From Roseateles puraquae (GTDB lineage Bacteria > Pseudomonadota > Gammaproteobacteria > Burkholderiales > Burkholderiaceae_C): 64,000 bases of DNA. The first letter of the stretch is position 1; each line of letters starts with the position of its first letter. The notes under the pieces were generated by a model that worked only from the letters and a program-made list of their open reading frames with translations, did not search any database and had not been told where the DNA came from. The stretch lies in assembly GCF_002205845.1 (NCBI RefSeq), contig NZ_NISI01000003.1, positions 1-64,000 on the forward strand. Reading direction: 5' to 3'. Made by a program: the position numbers and the translations under genes. This document shows, one piece after another, positions 46,401 through 54,126 of the stretch.

Positions 46401-46500
46401 CCAACTCAGCGCGCTCGACGATGCCCGACTGCAGGCTTGCGTAGGCGCGGCGATGTTTCGGCTGATGAGGCCCAAGACCGCATCAGGGACACCGTCATGA
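43483..46500 (+). CDS. Caspase-like protease fused to a Ski2/Hel308-type helicase
   Basis: The ATG at 43483 is preceded by GGGAGGAAACC. The 1005-residue protein starts with a caspase/metacaspase (C14) domain: His81 in SFAGHGSPDGG and Cys127 in LDCCFSGHA, residues 1-235. Next, at about 280-760, comes a superfamily-2 helicase: Walker A APTSSGKT (residues 306-313), motif II VVDEGQF (406-411), motif III-like LSAVLGR, motif V TTTLAAGINTPA, motif VI NMAGRAGR (650-657), as in Hel308/Ski2 proteins. A winged-helix and ratchet-like region fills the C-terminus. Motif II has Q instead of H. The architecture suggests that nucleic-acid remodelling activates a suicide protease. It is translationally coupled to the Abi-C gene. 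HamB of Hachiman is also a Ski2-like helicase, but its partner is different. Confidence 0.9.
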   Translation: MAVKAIFVGINKQLDPNIDELTGAVRDAKALNALFMDSVPDLSAQLLIDEHATKEAVSKAIFGTLTSATADDVLVISFAGHGSPDGGLALYDTTTADLPGSTLSMADLADAFKATQARVVLCILDCCFSGHAPGRVLQVAAQPRSVFAVERIAGEGRILLSACTAREVAWEQPGTGHGLLTFAVIQAMTGVNDDHVSFPAVADQIIQIARVEAQRLGVSQTPVFLGAVQGGLVFPRLKRGDNYQAAFPWTAVERITGQFDELLAHGFPNAVVDQWKARFQGGLNPLQLRAVNEFGVLAGKSLLTVAPTSSGKTMVGELAAVQSVVAGKKAAFLLPYRAIVNEKLEEFSERYGAAGMRVIRCTGDATDSVGDVLGGRYDLGFFTYETFLNLALGAPHVLSRLGLVVVDEGQFITDPRRGIIVELILALLLRARTRGIEPQLIVLSAVLGRLNGFENWLDMPVLLSQDRPVPLIEGVMDRSGTFQFRDVDGSTKVEALLARHEIRQRKAKPETQDMLVPLVQKLVANGEKVIIFRNQRGSAQGCARYLAAEIGKGPATSALEALPDQDLTAASQDLRTCLEGGTAFHSTNLLRAEREAVERGFRDLNGGIHVLASTTTLAAGINTPASTVILAEQEFLGEDGRPFTIAEYKNMAGRAGRLGFNETGKAILLADTSMERARLFQRYVMGAPEDVRSSFSDAAMATWVLRLLSQVRAVREDEIPGLLVNTFGGYAASRAHPGWVPAISQRIAEFVARLLQAGLAEKEGDVVHLTMLGQAVGASSLSFESGLRMVELMRGLDLAATPPINVLGLVQVLAEMSDIYTPIYTRNRSEAARVSDVIQKYGDGVSRTLQRYGADEHELWRRSKRASILFDWVEGVPVDVLERTYTANPYQGAIRYGDIMSIAEGTRFHLRSAHRILAALFPDQPDFLTALDVLLTRLEFGLPEAALPLAGIRPRLSRGQCLALIQIGVVTLDQLSALDDARLQACVGAAMFRLMRPKTASGTPS

Positions 46501-47906
46501 ACTCCGCGGATCTGGCTGGTGGGCAGCCAACACCCCTGCAGGGCGAGCTGCTCGGACAACTCCTTGGAGAGATGCTGGAACGCCGCGGCGGCGTGCCTTA
46601 CTACAAGTTCCGCTCGATGCACGTGCCGCATTGGGCAGAACTCGACGGCATGGAGGCCAAGGGCTGGCTCAAGCGAGACAACGACCACTACTACGTCCAG
46701 TCCACTGCCGTCCCGCTGATCGACACGCCGGCGGCGCGGGAACGGCTTGCGAACATTGAGCGGATCTATGCAGCGCTGCGGGCGCAGTACCTGCAGACGC
46801 AGCTGCGGCCCTACAAGGTCAATGAATTGGCCGAGGCCATTGAGCTGACACCCGAGGTCGTGCTGGAGGTGTTGCGGCACATGATGGATACCGTGGCCTG
46901 GCACATGGGCTCGTCGCTGAACGTGGCGCTGGAGGAGGCCTCTGTAAGCCCGGGCGAAAAAATTCTTCAGTTCAGCACCTTCACGGAGCTGGCCGCGGAC
47001 GTCCGCAGTTGGCAGCGCGGCCCCACTTATTTCCCGGGCACGCTGGCGGATGACCGGCCGCAGGAAGACACACGTGCGGAATCCGTACCGACACATTCGC
47101 CTACTGCCTTGACCAGCGCCTGGCCGCCGGCGCGGACCTGCCTGCAAGGCTTTAAGTTCGACGAGATCAAGGACATCGCCGGGCTTGCCGGCTTTGACGT
47201 GACCGCGGCAGCTGATCTCGTTCAGGGCAGCGGCTCCAATGTCACCAAAGGCCAGCTCCTCGCGGCCATCGACCGCCAGTTGCGGGACATGGATGCCCAG
47301 CACACGGCCCGGTTTCTCGCCATTCTCATAGAGGAGATACTGAGCCGCGAGCCCGAAGCGGAGGAGAAGCTTTCCGGCCACCTGAGCCGGCTGGGTTGGT
47401 CGTTTATCGATGGCAAGTTGCTTCCCGTGGCGCTGTTCGATTCCGGCGCGTTGGAAGATATGCCCGCCGATGCCCATCCGGACCTGCTGAAGGCTGCCCA
47501 GCGTCTTCGTGACGGCGATCTTGGGGGCGCCATCTCCGCCGCTGCCGGCGCTGTAGACGCCGCCGTAGCAAAGGTCTATCGCGAAGCCAATCTAGGCGAT
47601 CCCACAAGGGCGACGTTCCAGGAAGGCTGCAAACGCGCCATGGCCGCGCGTGGCATCCTGGTGGATTTGGAAGGCCGCCTAGCCGAACTGCAATGGCAGC
47701 CCGCTGACGCAGGGCTCTTTGCGCGCAACCTGGAGGGGGCGCTCGTCAGGGGTGCCTACGTCATGCAGACGCTCCGCTCCCACATGGGCGACGTCCACGG
47801 CAGCAAGCCCATCTTGCGCGCTCTGGTCTTCGACAGCCTCCGGTGGGCCGAACTGCTGGTCGGGGCGCTGCTGGTGGTCAAGACCGATCCGGCGCCCAAG
47901 GGCTAG
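46497..47906 (+). CDS. Abi-C (HEPN-like) domain partner of the caspase-helicase
   Basis: The ATG at 46497 overlaps the helicase stop (ATGA); the product has 469 residues. The N-terminal part (residues 1-190) looks like winged-helix/linker sequence (RFSTFTELAADVRSW), the middle has a helical region (KDIAGLAGFDVTAAADLV), and the C-terminal 90 residues match the abortive infection C-terminal domain: VDAAVAKVYREA, then GALVRGAYVMQTL, RSHMGDVHG and RALVFDSLRWAELLVGALLVV. The R-x6-H pair (R427, H434) is the HEPN RNase-type motif. It may be an RNase effector or the sensor that the caspase-helicase acts on. Function is inferred. Confidence 0.8.
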   Translation: MNSADLAGGQPTPLQGELLGQLLGEMLERRGGVPYYKFRSMHVPHWAELDGMEAKGWLKRDNDHYYVQSTAVPLIDTPAARERLANIERIYAALRAQYLQTQLRPYKVNELAEAIELTPEVVLEVLRHMMDTVAWHMGSSLNVALEEASVSPGEKILQFSTFTELAADVRSWQRGPTYFPGTLADDRPQEDTRAESVPTHSPTALTSAWPPARTCLQGFKFDEIKDIAGLAGFDVTAAADLVQGSGSNVTKGQLLAAIDRQLRDMDAQHTARFLAILIEEILSREPEAEEKLSGHLSRLGWSFIDGKLLPVALFDSGALEDMPADAHPDLLKAAQRLRDGDLGGAISAAAGAVDAAVAKVYREANLGDPTRATFQEGCKRAMAARGILVDLEGRLAELQWQPADAGLFARNLEGALVRGAYVMQTLRSHMGDVHGSKPILRALVFDSLRWAELLVGALLVVKTDPAPKG

Positions 47907-47995
47907 GGCGACCCTACTTGCCAAGGTTGTAACTCGGCCGGCGTCACCAGAAACAGGGCGCTAGCGGCTGGCCGAGCACACCTAGAATTTAGAGT

Positions 47996-48157
47996 GTGAT
48001 AAATCCAGAGGGGCAGCGCTTGGCACAACGTCCGTCCATTCCGCCTTTAGGCAACCGCCCGCAGACGTTCTCGCCTAAGCCCAACGGAGGCGTGACGTCG
48101 CCGGCGATCATTCCGCGCTCGCCCCCGCCACCGGCCCCCGCACCAGCGCCAAAGTGA
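47996..48157 (+). CDS. Proline-rich peptide of 53 residues
   Basis: The GTG at 47996 opens a 53-codon frame (VINPEGQRLAQRPSIPPLGN, then a tail IIPRSPPPPAPAPAPK). Its stop overlaps the GTG start of the next gene (AGTGA), which is typical coupling. The tail resembles that of the next protein (IVPSAPIRPAPPPPSAPAP). No ribosome binding site is visible, so a leaderless or read-through origin is possible. No known domain. The coupling and the tail similarity are the reasons to call it. Confidence 0.5.
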   Translation: MINPEGQRLAQRPSIPPLGNRPQTFSPKPNGGVTSPAIIPRSPPPPAPAPAPK

Positions 48158-48852
48158 GCGTGGGTCATCTGGATTCGGCGCGGCAGCGTCTGAAGTTCAC
48201 TCGCGAGCGGATCAAGCCGTCCACTATGCCAGCGACGGCACCTGTCCCGGCTGTCGATACGGCAGAGTGTGGCAAGGCCCCCTTTGTTCCGAGCGACCAG
48301 AGCGAGAAACTGTTGGCCGACTTCACGGCAGAGGTGCGCAAACGCCAGGTTTCCGCCTCCGAGAACTTCGACAAGTCGGTCCTCACCCTGTCCACGAGCG
48401 GCCTGGCCGTCTCGCTGGCATTCTTGAAGGATTTCATCCCTATCGGGCAGGCGTTGAGCGCGTGGATGCTCTATGCCTCGTGGGGGCTCCTGACGGCCGC
48501 CACGGTGATCACCATGTTGTCCTTTCTCGCCAGCATGCGGGCGCAGGAGTTCCAACAGGCTATTGCCGAGGGCCACTACCGGCGCGGAGAGGCTCACGAC
48601 AAACCCAATCCTTGGGACCAGTTTGTGATCTGGATGAACCGTGCCTCCGGCGCCAGCTTCATCGCCGGCGTCTCGTTGACCACCTTGTTTGTCGCGATCA
48701 ACCTGCAAAGGGCCCACGAAGTGAAGAATCTTCCGCAACCTTCCAACACTGTTCCCGACCGCCGCGGCCTACCGTCGCCCGGCATCGTGCCCAGCGCCCC
48801 AATTCGGCCCGCACCGCCGCCGCCATCGGCGCCAGCTCCTCAGACCAAGTAG
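48154..48852 (+). CDS. Small membrane protein with proline-rich C-terminus
   Basis: The 232-residue product has an N-terminal soluble part with a coiled segment (FTAEVRKRQVSASENFDKS), then three hydrophobic helices (about residues 76-98, 104-125 and 165-182: LTLSTSGLAVSLAFLKDFI, WGLLTAATVITMLSFLA, FIAGVSLTTLFVAI). The C-terminal 45 residues are proline-rich and similar to the peptide encoded upstream. This layout, in which helices span ENFDKSVLTLS..L, recurs in uncharacterised membrane proteins; some SLATT-type effectors have similar helices. Its role is unknown, though its place next to the caspase-helicase operon makes an effector role possible. Confidence 0.6.
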   Translation: MSVGHLDSARQRLKFTRERIKPSTMPATAPVPAVDTAECGKAPFVPSDQSEKLLADFTAEVRKRQVSASENFDKSVLTLSTSGLAVSLAFLKDFIPIGQALSAWMLYASWGLLTAATVITMLSFLASMRAQEFQQAIAEGHYRRGEAHDKPNPWDQFVIWMNRASGASFIAGVSLTTLFVAINLQRAHEVKNLPQPSNTVPDRRGLPSPGIVPSAPIRPAPPPPSAPAPQTK

Positions 48853-49091
48853 CCAGGCATCTCATCTACTGCGAGCTCAGCGTCCAGCATCCGGTTCCGA
48901 CACAGCGCCTCGTACTCACGGCGGAAAACCGCTAGGGTTGGTAGTCGCGAGACGGACGGCGCGTCTAAACGTCACGGCACGCCACCCGACACTCGGTAGC
49001 TGGTCCCCGCCAAGGCGACCGGTTTGATGGCGTTTTCCCATATTTAGACATCTCTCTGATCCTGCACGGCTGCATAGGCAACCGCTGCTGG

Positions 49092-49385
49092 ATGAGAAGC
49101 CCGCTTCACAACGAGAAATACGCTTTCCTGCTGGAAGAGCTCCAGGAACTGAGGAAGCGCAAAGGCTGGAATCAGCGCGCGTTGGCGGCCGAACTCGGCA
49201 TTGGCCAGGACCTAGTCAGCCGCGCCGAGTCGGGGAAGCGGCGCCTGGATGTGTTCGAACTGGCGCTGTGGTGCCAAGCCTGCGGCACGACCCTAGAGAA
49301 ATTCGTGAAGCGCCTGGACAAGCGCATCCGTAGCAACCAGCTTCCAGGTCTGTTGCGGCCTGACGACGCCGACGACAGCCATTGA
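49092..49385 (+). CDS. XRE-family helix-turn-helix regulator
   Basis: This encodes 97 residues. The helix-turn-helix is plain: LLEELQELRKRKGWNQRALAAELGIGQDLVSRAESGKRRLDVFELALWCQACG (key parts GWNQRALAAELGIGQDLVSR and ESGKRRLD). The rest is a short helical tail. It faces the convergent BPSL0761-type gene. It probably regulates a nearby gene, but no operator is evident. Confidence 0.85.
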   Translation: MRSPLHNEKYAFLLEELQELRKRKGWNQRALAAELGIGQDLVSRAESGKRRLDVFELALWCQACGTTLEKFVKRLDKRIRSNQLPGLLRPDDADDSH

Positions 49386-49403
49386 CTGGACGGCGGTGCC
49401 CAC

Positions 49404-49703
49404 TCAAGCGAAGTGCCTGAGCACGACGGTCAGGCTATACCTGCGCTGCTCGGTACTGGACGCGTGGCTGCGCACGCGCATGAAGAACCATCTGGCCTCC
49501 GACAGGACTTTGACGAACTCGGCTTGTAGAGCTAAAAGGTCGTCAGCATCAGCCTGCTGCAGGCGGGCCAACGGCGGGTAGTCATTGAGCAGGCTCGTGG
49601 CCTCGCTTCGCCAGGCAAGGGGCAATGCATCATCGTGCGCGAGCTCGGTCAGTGTTTCGCGCCCCCAGACCAAATTGCGCTGGCGCTCTTCCGGTGTCGT
49701 CAT
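49404..49703 (-). CDS. BPSL0761-family protein
   Basis: The ATG at 49703 gives 99 residues (MTTPEERQRNLVWGRETLTEL and the later LLNDYPPLARLQQADADD). The start MTTPEER..VWGRE.L.EL...DALP is the signature of a small Burkholderiales family named after Burkholderia BPSL0761, of unknown function. It follows the minus-strand XRE regulator by eight bases and is probably cotranscribed. It occurs mostly in mobile or island contexts. Confidence 0.8.
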   Translation of the reverse strand: MTTPEERQRNLVWGRETLTELAHDDALPLAWRSEATSLLNDYPPLARLQQADADDLLALQAEFVKVLSEARWFFMRVRSHASSTEQRRYSLTVVLRHFA

Positions 49704-49710
49704 CTCGGGG

Positions 49711-50088
49711 TCAGCCCTTGTGGCCCTTGCGCATGCGTGCCGGCACGGCGGTAGCCTTCTCCCTCGGAATGGATTGAAGGAGCTGCTGCAAGGCGCCTCG
49801 GGAATGCCGCTCACGCGGCTTGATGCGCAGGCGCAGCTTCTCCAGCTCCCGAAGCTCGGCATCGAGTTCCCTGACGAAACGAAGGAACTTGTAGTCCAGC
49901 GCGTCAAGCCACTGGCGGAGTTCGATGATGTCGAGGGTGGTCTCGCCGCATTCGACGTAGCTCACCCATCCCTGGCTGCGGCCCAGCAGCTTGCCGAGGT
50001 CGGCCTGACGAAGCTGGCGGGATTCCCGCAGCTGACGTAGCTTGTCCAGGTAGATCTTGTTGTGGCGGCTATGCAGACTTTTGAACAT
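49711..50088 (-). CDS. XRE-family helix-turn-helix regulator with basic helical tail
   Basis: The 125-residue product has an N-terminal helix-turn-helix (LRQLRESRQLRQADLGKLLGRSQGWVSYVE; key part LRQADLGKLLGRSQGWVSYVE) followed by a long coiled coil (FVRELDAELRELEKLRLRIK) and a basic end. It is divergent from the unknown gene at 50225, separated by about 140 bases, and upstream of the BPSL0761-type gene on its own strand. It probably controls this divergent region. Confidence 0.85.
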   Translation of the reverse strand: MFKSLHSRHNKIYLDKLRQLRESRQLRQADLGKLLGRSQGWVSYVECGETTLDIIELRQWLDALDYKFLRFVRELDAELRELEKLRLRIKPRERHSRGALQQLLQSIPREKATAVPARMRKGHKG

Positions 50089-50224
50089 GGGGATCTCTCA
50101 GCTTCGCACCGTAGCTGACCCTTCGCCATATCAAGAATTTGGATATGGCCAAGCTGTCGGAACAATTCGCTGGAGTTCAACAATCGAGTCCGTGAGCCCA
50201 TCAGTGTTCACGGCAACAACGACA

Positions 50225-50734
50225 ATGTTCGTTTCCCAGCCAGAATTCGAGTTTTCATTTCCTCCCGAACTGGCCCATCCAGGCAGCCAGCACTGGCGCG
50301 TCGTCGAACTGACCCTGCACGCACCCTGGTTTCTCGTGTCGGTGGAGATCGTCGACGCCGAACACCCGGACTGCAGCATGACTCGCACGCTGTGCATTGC
50401 CTGGGATACCGACCTGGCCGAACTGCTCAGCACTATGGAGCCACACCAGGTGAAAGGCATCGTTTGCATGATGCCGGCCTGGCAGTCGGTGACGGGCCAA
50501 TGGACCTCGCGCGAGATCCGCGAGGTGTGGCGCTGCAGGTCGGCCGTGGGCCACAGCATCGTGCTTGTGGACACGGTCGGCGAGAAGTTCGACTGCGGCA
50601 TGGTGCCGGACCATGAACAGCCGATCGAGCAAGACCTCATCCTGCGCATCGAGCCGACAGAACCACGTCAGCGCCATCGCACCATACCCAGCCGGCGTCC
50701 GCGGCGCGCCAAAACCCGGAAGGTCAGCGCGTGA
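50225..50734 (+). CDS. Hypothetical protein
   Basis: From the ATG at 50225 the product has 169 residues. It has a beta-rich first half (FEFSFPPELAHPGSQHWRVV, FLVSVEIVDAEHP) with several tryptophans and cysteines and a basic C-terminus (RTIPSRRPRRAKTRKVSA). No recognised domain or signal. A frame open from 50057 would add 56 residues that look less protein-like. It overlaps the next gene by GTGA and so begins a three-gene unit with unknown function. Confidence 0.55.
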   Translation: MFVSQPEFEFSFPPELAHPGSQHWRVVELTLHAPWFLVSVEIVDAEHPDCSMTRTLCIAWDTDLAELLSTMEPHQVKGIVCMMPAWQSVTGQWTSREIREVWRCRSAVGHSIVLVDTVGEKFDCGMVPDHEQPIEQDLILRIEPTEPRQRHRTIPSRRPRRAKTRKVSA

Positions 50735-51135
50735 ACGGGGCAGATCCGGGCAGCACAGGCATCACTTTCGTCAACGTTCGAGACGCGCCGGCGGCGCAGG
50801 ACGAGCCGAACATGGAGGTCCAATCCTGGCGCCTGATCAAGGCACCGTCCGGCGAGCTTCACCTCGGCACGCTCAGAGCCCCCCAGCCCGGTCGTGCCGT
50901 CGTGCGCCTGACGTCGGCCCTCGCTGCGTTCGACATGGCTGCTAGTGCGGTCACGACGGCATCGGGCCGCCGCTATGTGCTCATGGGACCTCCCGAAAGC
51001 CGCTCCCTAGAGTGCATGGCGATTCGCAACGGCGCGGCCCAGCTTGGTTTGGCAGCTGGCATCGACATCAGCGCACAGTTCTGGGCGCAGATGCACGAAG
51101 CCAGCGGAGGCTGCGACTGCAACAGCCGAGGTTGA
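50731..51135 (+). CDS. Hypothetical protein
   Basis: A GTG at 50731 overlaps the upstream stop and starts 134 residues. The central part (MEVQSWRLIKAPSGELHLGTL, ASGRRYVLMGPPE) looks like a small beta-sheet domain, followed by a helical C-terminus. No motif is recognised. It is the middle gene of a three-gene unit that precedes the IS21 element and has unknown function. Confidence 0.5.
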   Translation: MNGADPGSTGITFVNVRDAPAAQDEPNMEVQSWRLIKAPSGELHLGTLRAPQPGRAVVRLTSALAAFDMAASAVTTASGRRYVLMGPPESRSLECMAIRNGAAQLGLAAGIDISAQFWAQMHEASGGCDCNSRG

Positions 51136-51140
51136 GCACG

Positions 51141-51524
51141 ATGAAGGACCTGGACATTCGCTTGTGGGGCAGAAGCTGGACCGCAGAGGAGATGCCGCGA
51201 CATGACGGCCCGCCAGGGTGCATTGAGATGTCAGAAGGCAAACTCTGTCTTGATGAGGAGCAACGCTTGGCGCTGCTGGGTGCGCTGCTCGAACACGTCG
51301 GAACCGCGTACGCGGTCCGGCTGGGGCCCATCGGGGCCTGGGCCGATGCGGTCGAGCAGCGCCTGGAGGACATGGCGTGGGACGGGATGCCCGCGGTTGG
51401 CAATGAGCAGTTTTGGCGCCCGGCTACCCAGCGCCTATCGTTTCGCCAGCAACTGGAGCTGAGGGCAGATGTGAAGCAGCTTTACGAGCGTTCACGCCAA
51501 CGCCGCCTGCGGCGGCGTCGCTGA
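51141..51524 (+). CDS. Hypothetical protein
   Basis: The ATG at 51141 follows the previous gene by five bases; GAGCACG lies upstream as a weak binding site. The 127-residue product is mostly helical (LDEEQRLALLGALLEHVG, AVEQRLEDMAWDG) and has an arginine-rich end (YERSRQRRLRRRR). No known domain. It is the last gene of the unit and ends 83 bases from istB. Confidence 0.5.
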   Translation: MKDLDIRLWGRSWTAEEMPRHDGPPGCIEMSEGKLCLDEEQRLALLGALLEHVGTAYAVRLGPIGAWADAVEQRLEDMAWDGMPAVGNEQFWRPATQRLSFRQQLELRADVKQLYERSRQRRLRRRR

Positions 51525-51606
51525 GCTGCCACGTTCAACATCAAGGCAGTGAGACGATTGCCCTCGCGCGCACGTGGACGACGAGGGCTCAACGGCAATG
51601 CCTACC

Positions 51607-52335
51607 CTAACGTTTGGACTGCTTGCGCATGGATTCGCCCTTCAGCTCAATCTGATGGGCCGCATGAAGAACTCGGTCCAGCACTGCATCCGCGATCGTC
51701 GGATCCCCGATGTAGTCGTGCCACTTCTCGGTGGGCAATTGAGAGGTCAGCACCAATGAGCTGTTGCCGTGGCAGTCGTCGACGAGATCGAACAGGTCTT
51801 GCCGCTGGCGTGTGCCTAGGGCTGTCAGGCCCCAGTCGTCGATGATCAGCATCCGCGCCTTTGCCAACTGCGCCCTGAGCTTTGGCAGGCTTCCATCGGC
51901 GCGACAGACTTCAAACTCCTCAAGCAGCTTGCTGAAGCGTCGGTACAGCACCGGCATGCCTTTGCGAATTGCCTGATGCCCAAGAGCACAGGTCAACCAA
52001 GTCTTGCCCACACCCGTAGGGCCTGTCACGACGAGATGCTGCTTACCGATCCAGTCACAGTTGAGCAGAGTGCTGAACTTCCTCTTGTCCAGCCCACGCT
52101 CTGCTCGGAAGTCGACATCCTCTGGAGTGGCCGACACCTTGAGCCGCGCCGACTTGAGCAGCCGGGCCATGCGCCCGCTCTCGCGCCGAGAGATTTCGGC
52201 ATCGACCAGCATGGAAAACCTGTCCTCGAAGGACAGATCCTGAAGACTGCTGGACGCGCGCTGACGTTCGAACGCTTCTGCCATGCCATGAAGACGGAGC
52301 GTAGCCAACGATTCCATTGTGTTTTTGATCAGCAT
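51607..52335 (-). CDS. istB: IS21-family ATPase IstB
   Basis: The 242-residue product has a DnaC-like AAA+ fold: Walker A VVTGPTGVGKTWLTCALGHQA (key part GPTGVGKTW), Walker B RMLIIDDWGL and sensor TSQLPTEKWHDYIGDPTIADAVLDRVLH. IstB helps IstA choose and hold the target. It overlaps the istA stop. Size and motifs are normal, so it is likely active. Confidence 0.93.
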   Translation of the reverse strand: MLIKNTMESLATLRLHGMAEAFERQRASSSLQDLSFEDRFSMLVDAEISRRESGRMARLLKSARLKVSATPEDVDFRAERGLDKRKFSTLLNCDWIGKQHLVVTGPTGVGKTWLTCALGHQAIRKGMPVLYRRFSKLLEEFEVCRADGSLPKLRAQLAKARMLIIDDWGLTALGTRQRQDLFDLVDDCHGNSSLVLTSQLPTEKWHDYIGDPTIADAVLDRVLHAAHQIELKGESMRKQSKR

Positions 52336-53861
52336 GACGTGCCACCCTTGTTTGCGTAGTACCCGGCGCCGCGAACGTTGTGATGCAGCGGCAAGCCAAC
52401 TTGCCGAGGCTCGTCAGGATGTGCGTCGCGATACCGGCCGGTGCTCAGGAGAGAGCGAACCGTCTTGAGCGTTGGCGACTTGATCTGCAGCGCCCGCTCA
52501 CATGCCTGTTCGAGTCGGTCATCGCCATACTGGCGGCTCAGCTTCTTCAGTGACTCGCATGCTGGGAGACCGAGCGCTGGCACGGGCCGGTCGAACTGAT
52601 GCTCGACCACCGCCAGGGTGCTCGCCCCGACAGAGCGAGCCCACTCCAGAAGCCGATCGGGCGTGCGCTCTGCATACGCTCGATGCTGCGGCGGCATGTG
52701 GGCTGGATCCGTCCGGGGCTTCCCCTCGGCTTGGCGCTCGTGAGTGGCAACTCTTGAGCCGCGATGAAAGATCTCGATAGTCTTCAGCGCCGCTCGCGCC
52801 TCAACGGTCTCGCCGACCAGATGGAAGGGGACGGAGTACCAAGCACGCTCGACGTTCACGTGGTAGTCGGGACCCACGGTAAGTGATGCGGTCCAGTTGG
52901 CCCACTCGAACCGATCTGATGGCAGTGGGAGAAGTTTCGGGTGCTCTTCCTGTTCGAGACGGTCTTTGCGGCAGCCGGGCATTTTCTTGAAAGGCCGCAC
53001 ATTGAGCTCGTCGCAAAGCCTGCGCACTTCAGCGTTGAGATCTCCAAGTGAAAAAAACTGCATCGCGCGTAGCCTGGCCAATATCCACCGTTGCGCGATT
53101 AGCACAGACACCTCGACTTTCGCCTTGTCTTGAGGGCGGCGGCTCCGGGTTGGCAAAATCACCGTCCCGTAATGATTGGCGAGCTCGGAGTAGATCCGAT
53201 TGAGCTTGAAATGTGAGCCAGGTTTTATGACTGCCGCTTTCAGGTTGTCGGGGACGATAATTCTCGGAACACCGCCAAAGTAGTTCAGCATCTGAACGTT
53301 GGCCTCAACCCAATCCGGCGAGCTCTGGCTTTCGACTGCGAGCGCAAATGTGAAGTTTGAGAACCCCAGCACACCGACAAATAACTCGACGAAAACTTTC
53401 TCACCTGTTTCCTGATTCACGTAGAAGGGGCGCTTGCCGCTGAAATCCACAAACGCCTTCTCGCCAGGCAGGTGAACTTGGCGCATACTCAGTTTCAAGT
53501 GACCCTTGAACTGTCGGTAGTGGTGCGTAAATTGCGAGTACGACAGTGCATCCTCTGGTGAAGGAAGTCGATACTCTTCCCAGAGAAGCTGAAGCGTGAC
53601 CATCGGAAGAGCAAGTTGCTCATGAATGTGAGCAAAATCAGGCATGCGTTTGGTAGTGAGACTGCCGACTCTCTTGTTGATGAGGTCATCAAGCTCATGC
53701 GCGGTCAAATTACTGATATGTGGCCACTGCAGGCCGCTATTGCCTGATAAAACCCTGTAGCGCCTAACCGTGTTTTTGGCCACAGCTACGGCTTGACCAA
53801 TCTCACGGTCGGAAAGTGCCGTAGTCAGAACCAGCCGCAGGATGTCGCGGATTTTGTTCAT
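52329..53861 (-). CDS. istA: IS21-family transposase IstA
   Basis: The 510-residue transposase has an N-terminal helix-turn-helix (LRLVLTTALSDREIGQAVAVAKNTVRRY; key part LSDREIGQAVAVAKNTVRR), then the DDE core (EKAFVDFSGKRPFYVNQETG, PDNLKAAVIKPGSHFKLN, TRSRRPQDKAKVEVSVLIAQRWIL) and the C-terminal beta domain. It catalyses cut and join of the IS21-type element. The three catalytic residues appear to be present. Located between the island's unknown gene unit and the small gene at 54127. Confidence 0.93.
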   Translation of the reverse strand: MNKIRDILRLVLTTALSDREIGQAVAVAKNTVRRYRVLSGNSGLQWPHISNLTAHELDDLINKRVGSLTTKRMPDFAHIHEQLALPMVTLQLLWEEYRLPSPEDALSYSQFTHHYRQFKGHLKLSMRQVHLPGEKAFVDFSGKRPFYVNQETGEKVFVELFVGVLGFSNFTFALAVESQSSPDWVEANVQMLNYFGGVPRIIVPDNLKAAVIKPGSHFKLNRIYSELANHYGTVILPTRSRRPQDKAKVEVSVLIAQRWILARLRAMQFFSLGDLNAEVRRLCDELNVRPFKKMPGCRKDRLEQEEHPKLLPLPSDRFEWANWTASLTVGPDYHVNVERAWYSVPFHLVGETVEARAALKTIEIFHRGSRVATHERQAEGKPRTDPAHMPPQHRAYAERTPDRLLEWARSVGASTLAVVEHQFDRPVPALGLPACESLKKLSRQYGDDRLEQACERALQIKSPTLKTVRSLLSTGRYRDAHPDEPRQVGLPLHHNVRGAGYYANKGGTSC

Positions 53862-53997
53862 TCAGTCTCCAAGCTCGCGGAGGGTGGCGAGCAAAGTTCC
53901 AGATGGAGTCTGGCCGTCAACGCCTGCGGCGCTGCTTGACACGCGAGCTTGGAAGGAAGAGACTGATGGCGGATCTAGCGATAGTCCACCTCCACCA

Positions 53998-54033
53998 GGG
54001 GTCCCACGAGCTGCAACTCTTGGGACCCCTTTT
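53998..54033 (+). terminator. Rho-independent terminator-like hairpin
   Basis: GGGGTCCCA (53998-54006) pairs perfectly with TGGGACCCC (54021-54029) around a 14-base loop and is followed by TTTT on the plus strand. It lies between istA and the small gene at 54127, so it may insulate the element from outside transcription. Confidence 0.65.
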
Positions 54034-54126
54034 CCTTTCTGTCGCGACCAGACACATGTGATGTCGGAGCGCGTGAAGGTTTACTGCATGGGGAGGCTCC
54101 TTCTGTGAGTCGTGCGCTGGCGAGTA

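Larger units (their letters stand above)
51607..53861 (-). mobile_element. IS21-family insertion sequence (istA-istB), ends not defined
   Basis: The overlapping istA-istB pair marks one element of at least 2.26 kb. I could not find matching terminal inverted repeats or a target duplication. A hairpin (GCCCTCG at 51560 and CGAGGGC at 51582) lies after istB, and a terminator-like hairpin at 53998-54033 on the istA side. Confidence 0.75.

Noticed and set aside
51525-51606. Terminal inverted repeat of IS21
   Set aside because: I could not find a matching inverted copy on the istA side; only a local hairpin is present.
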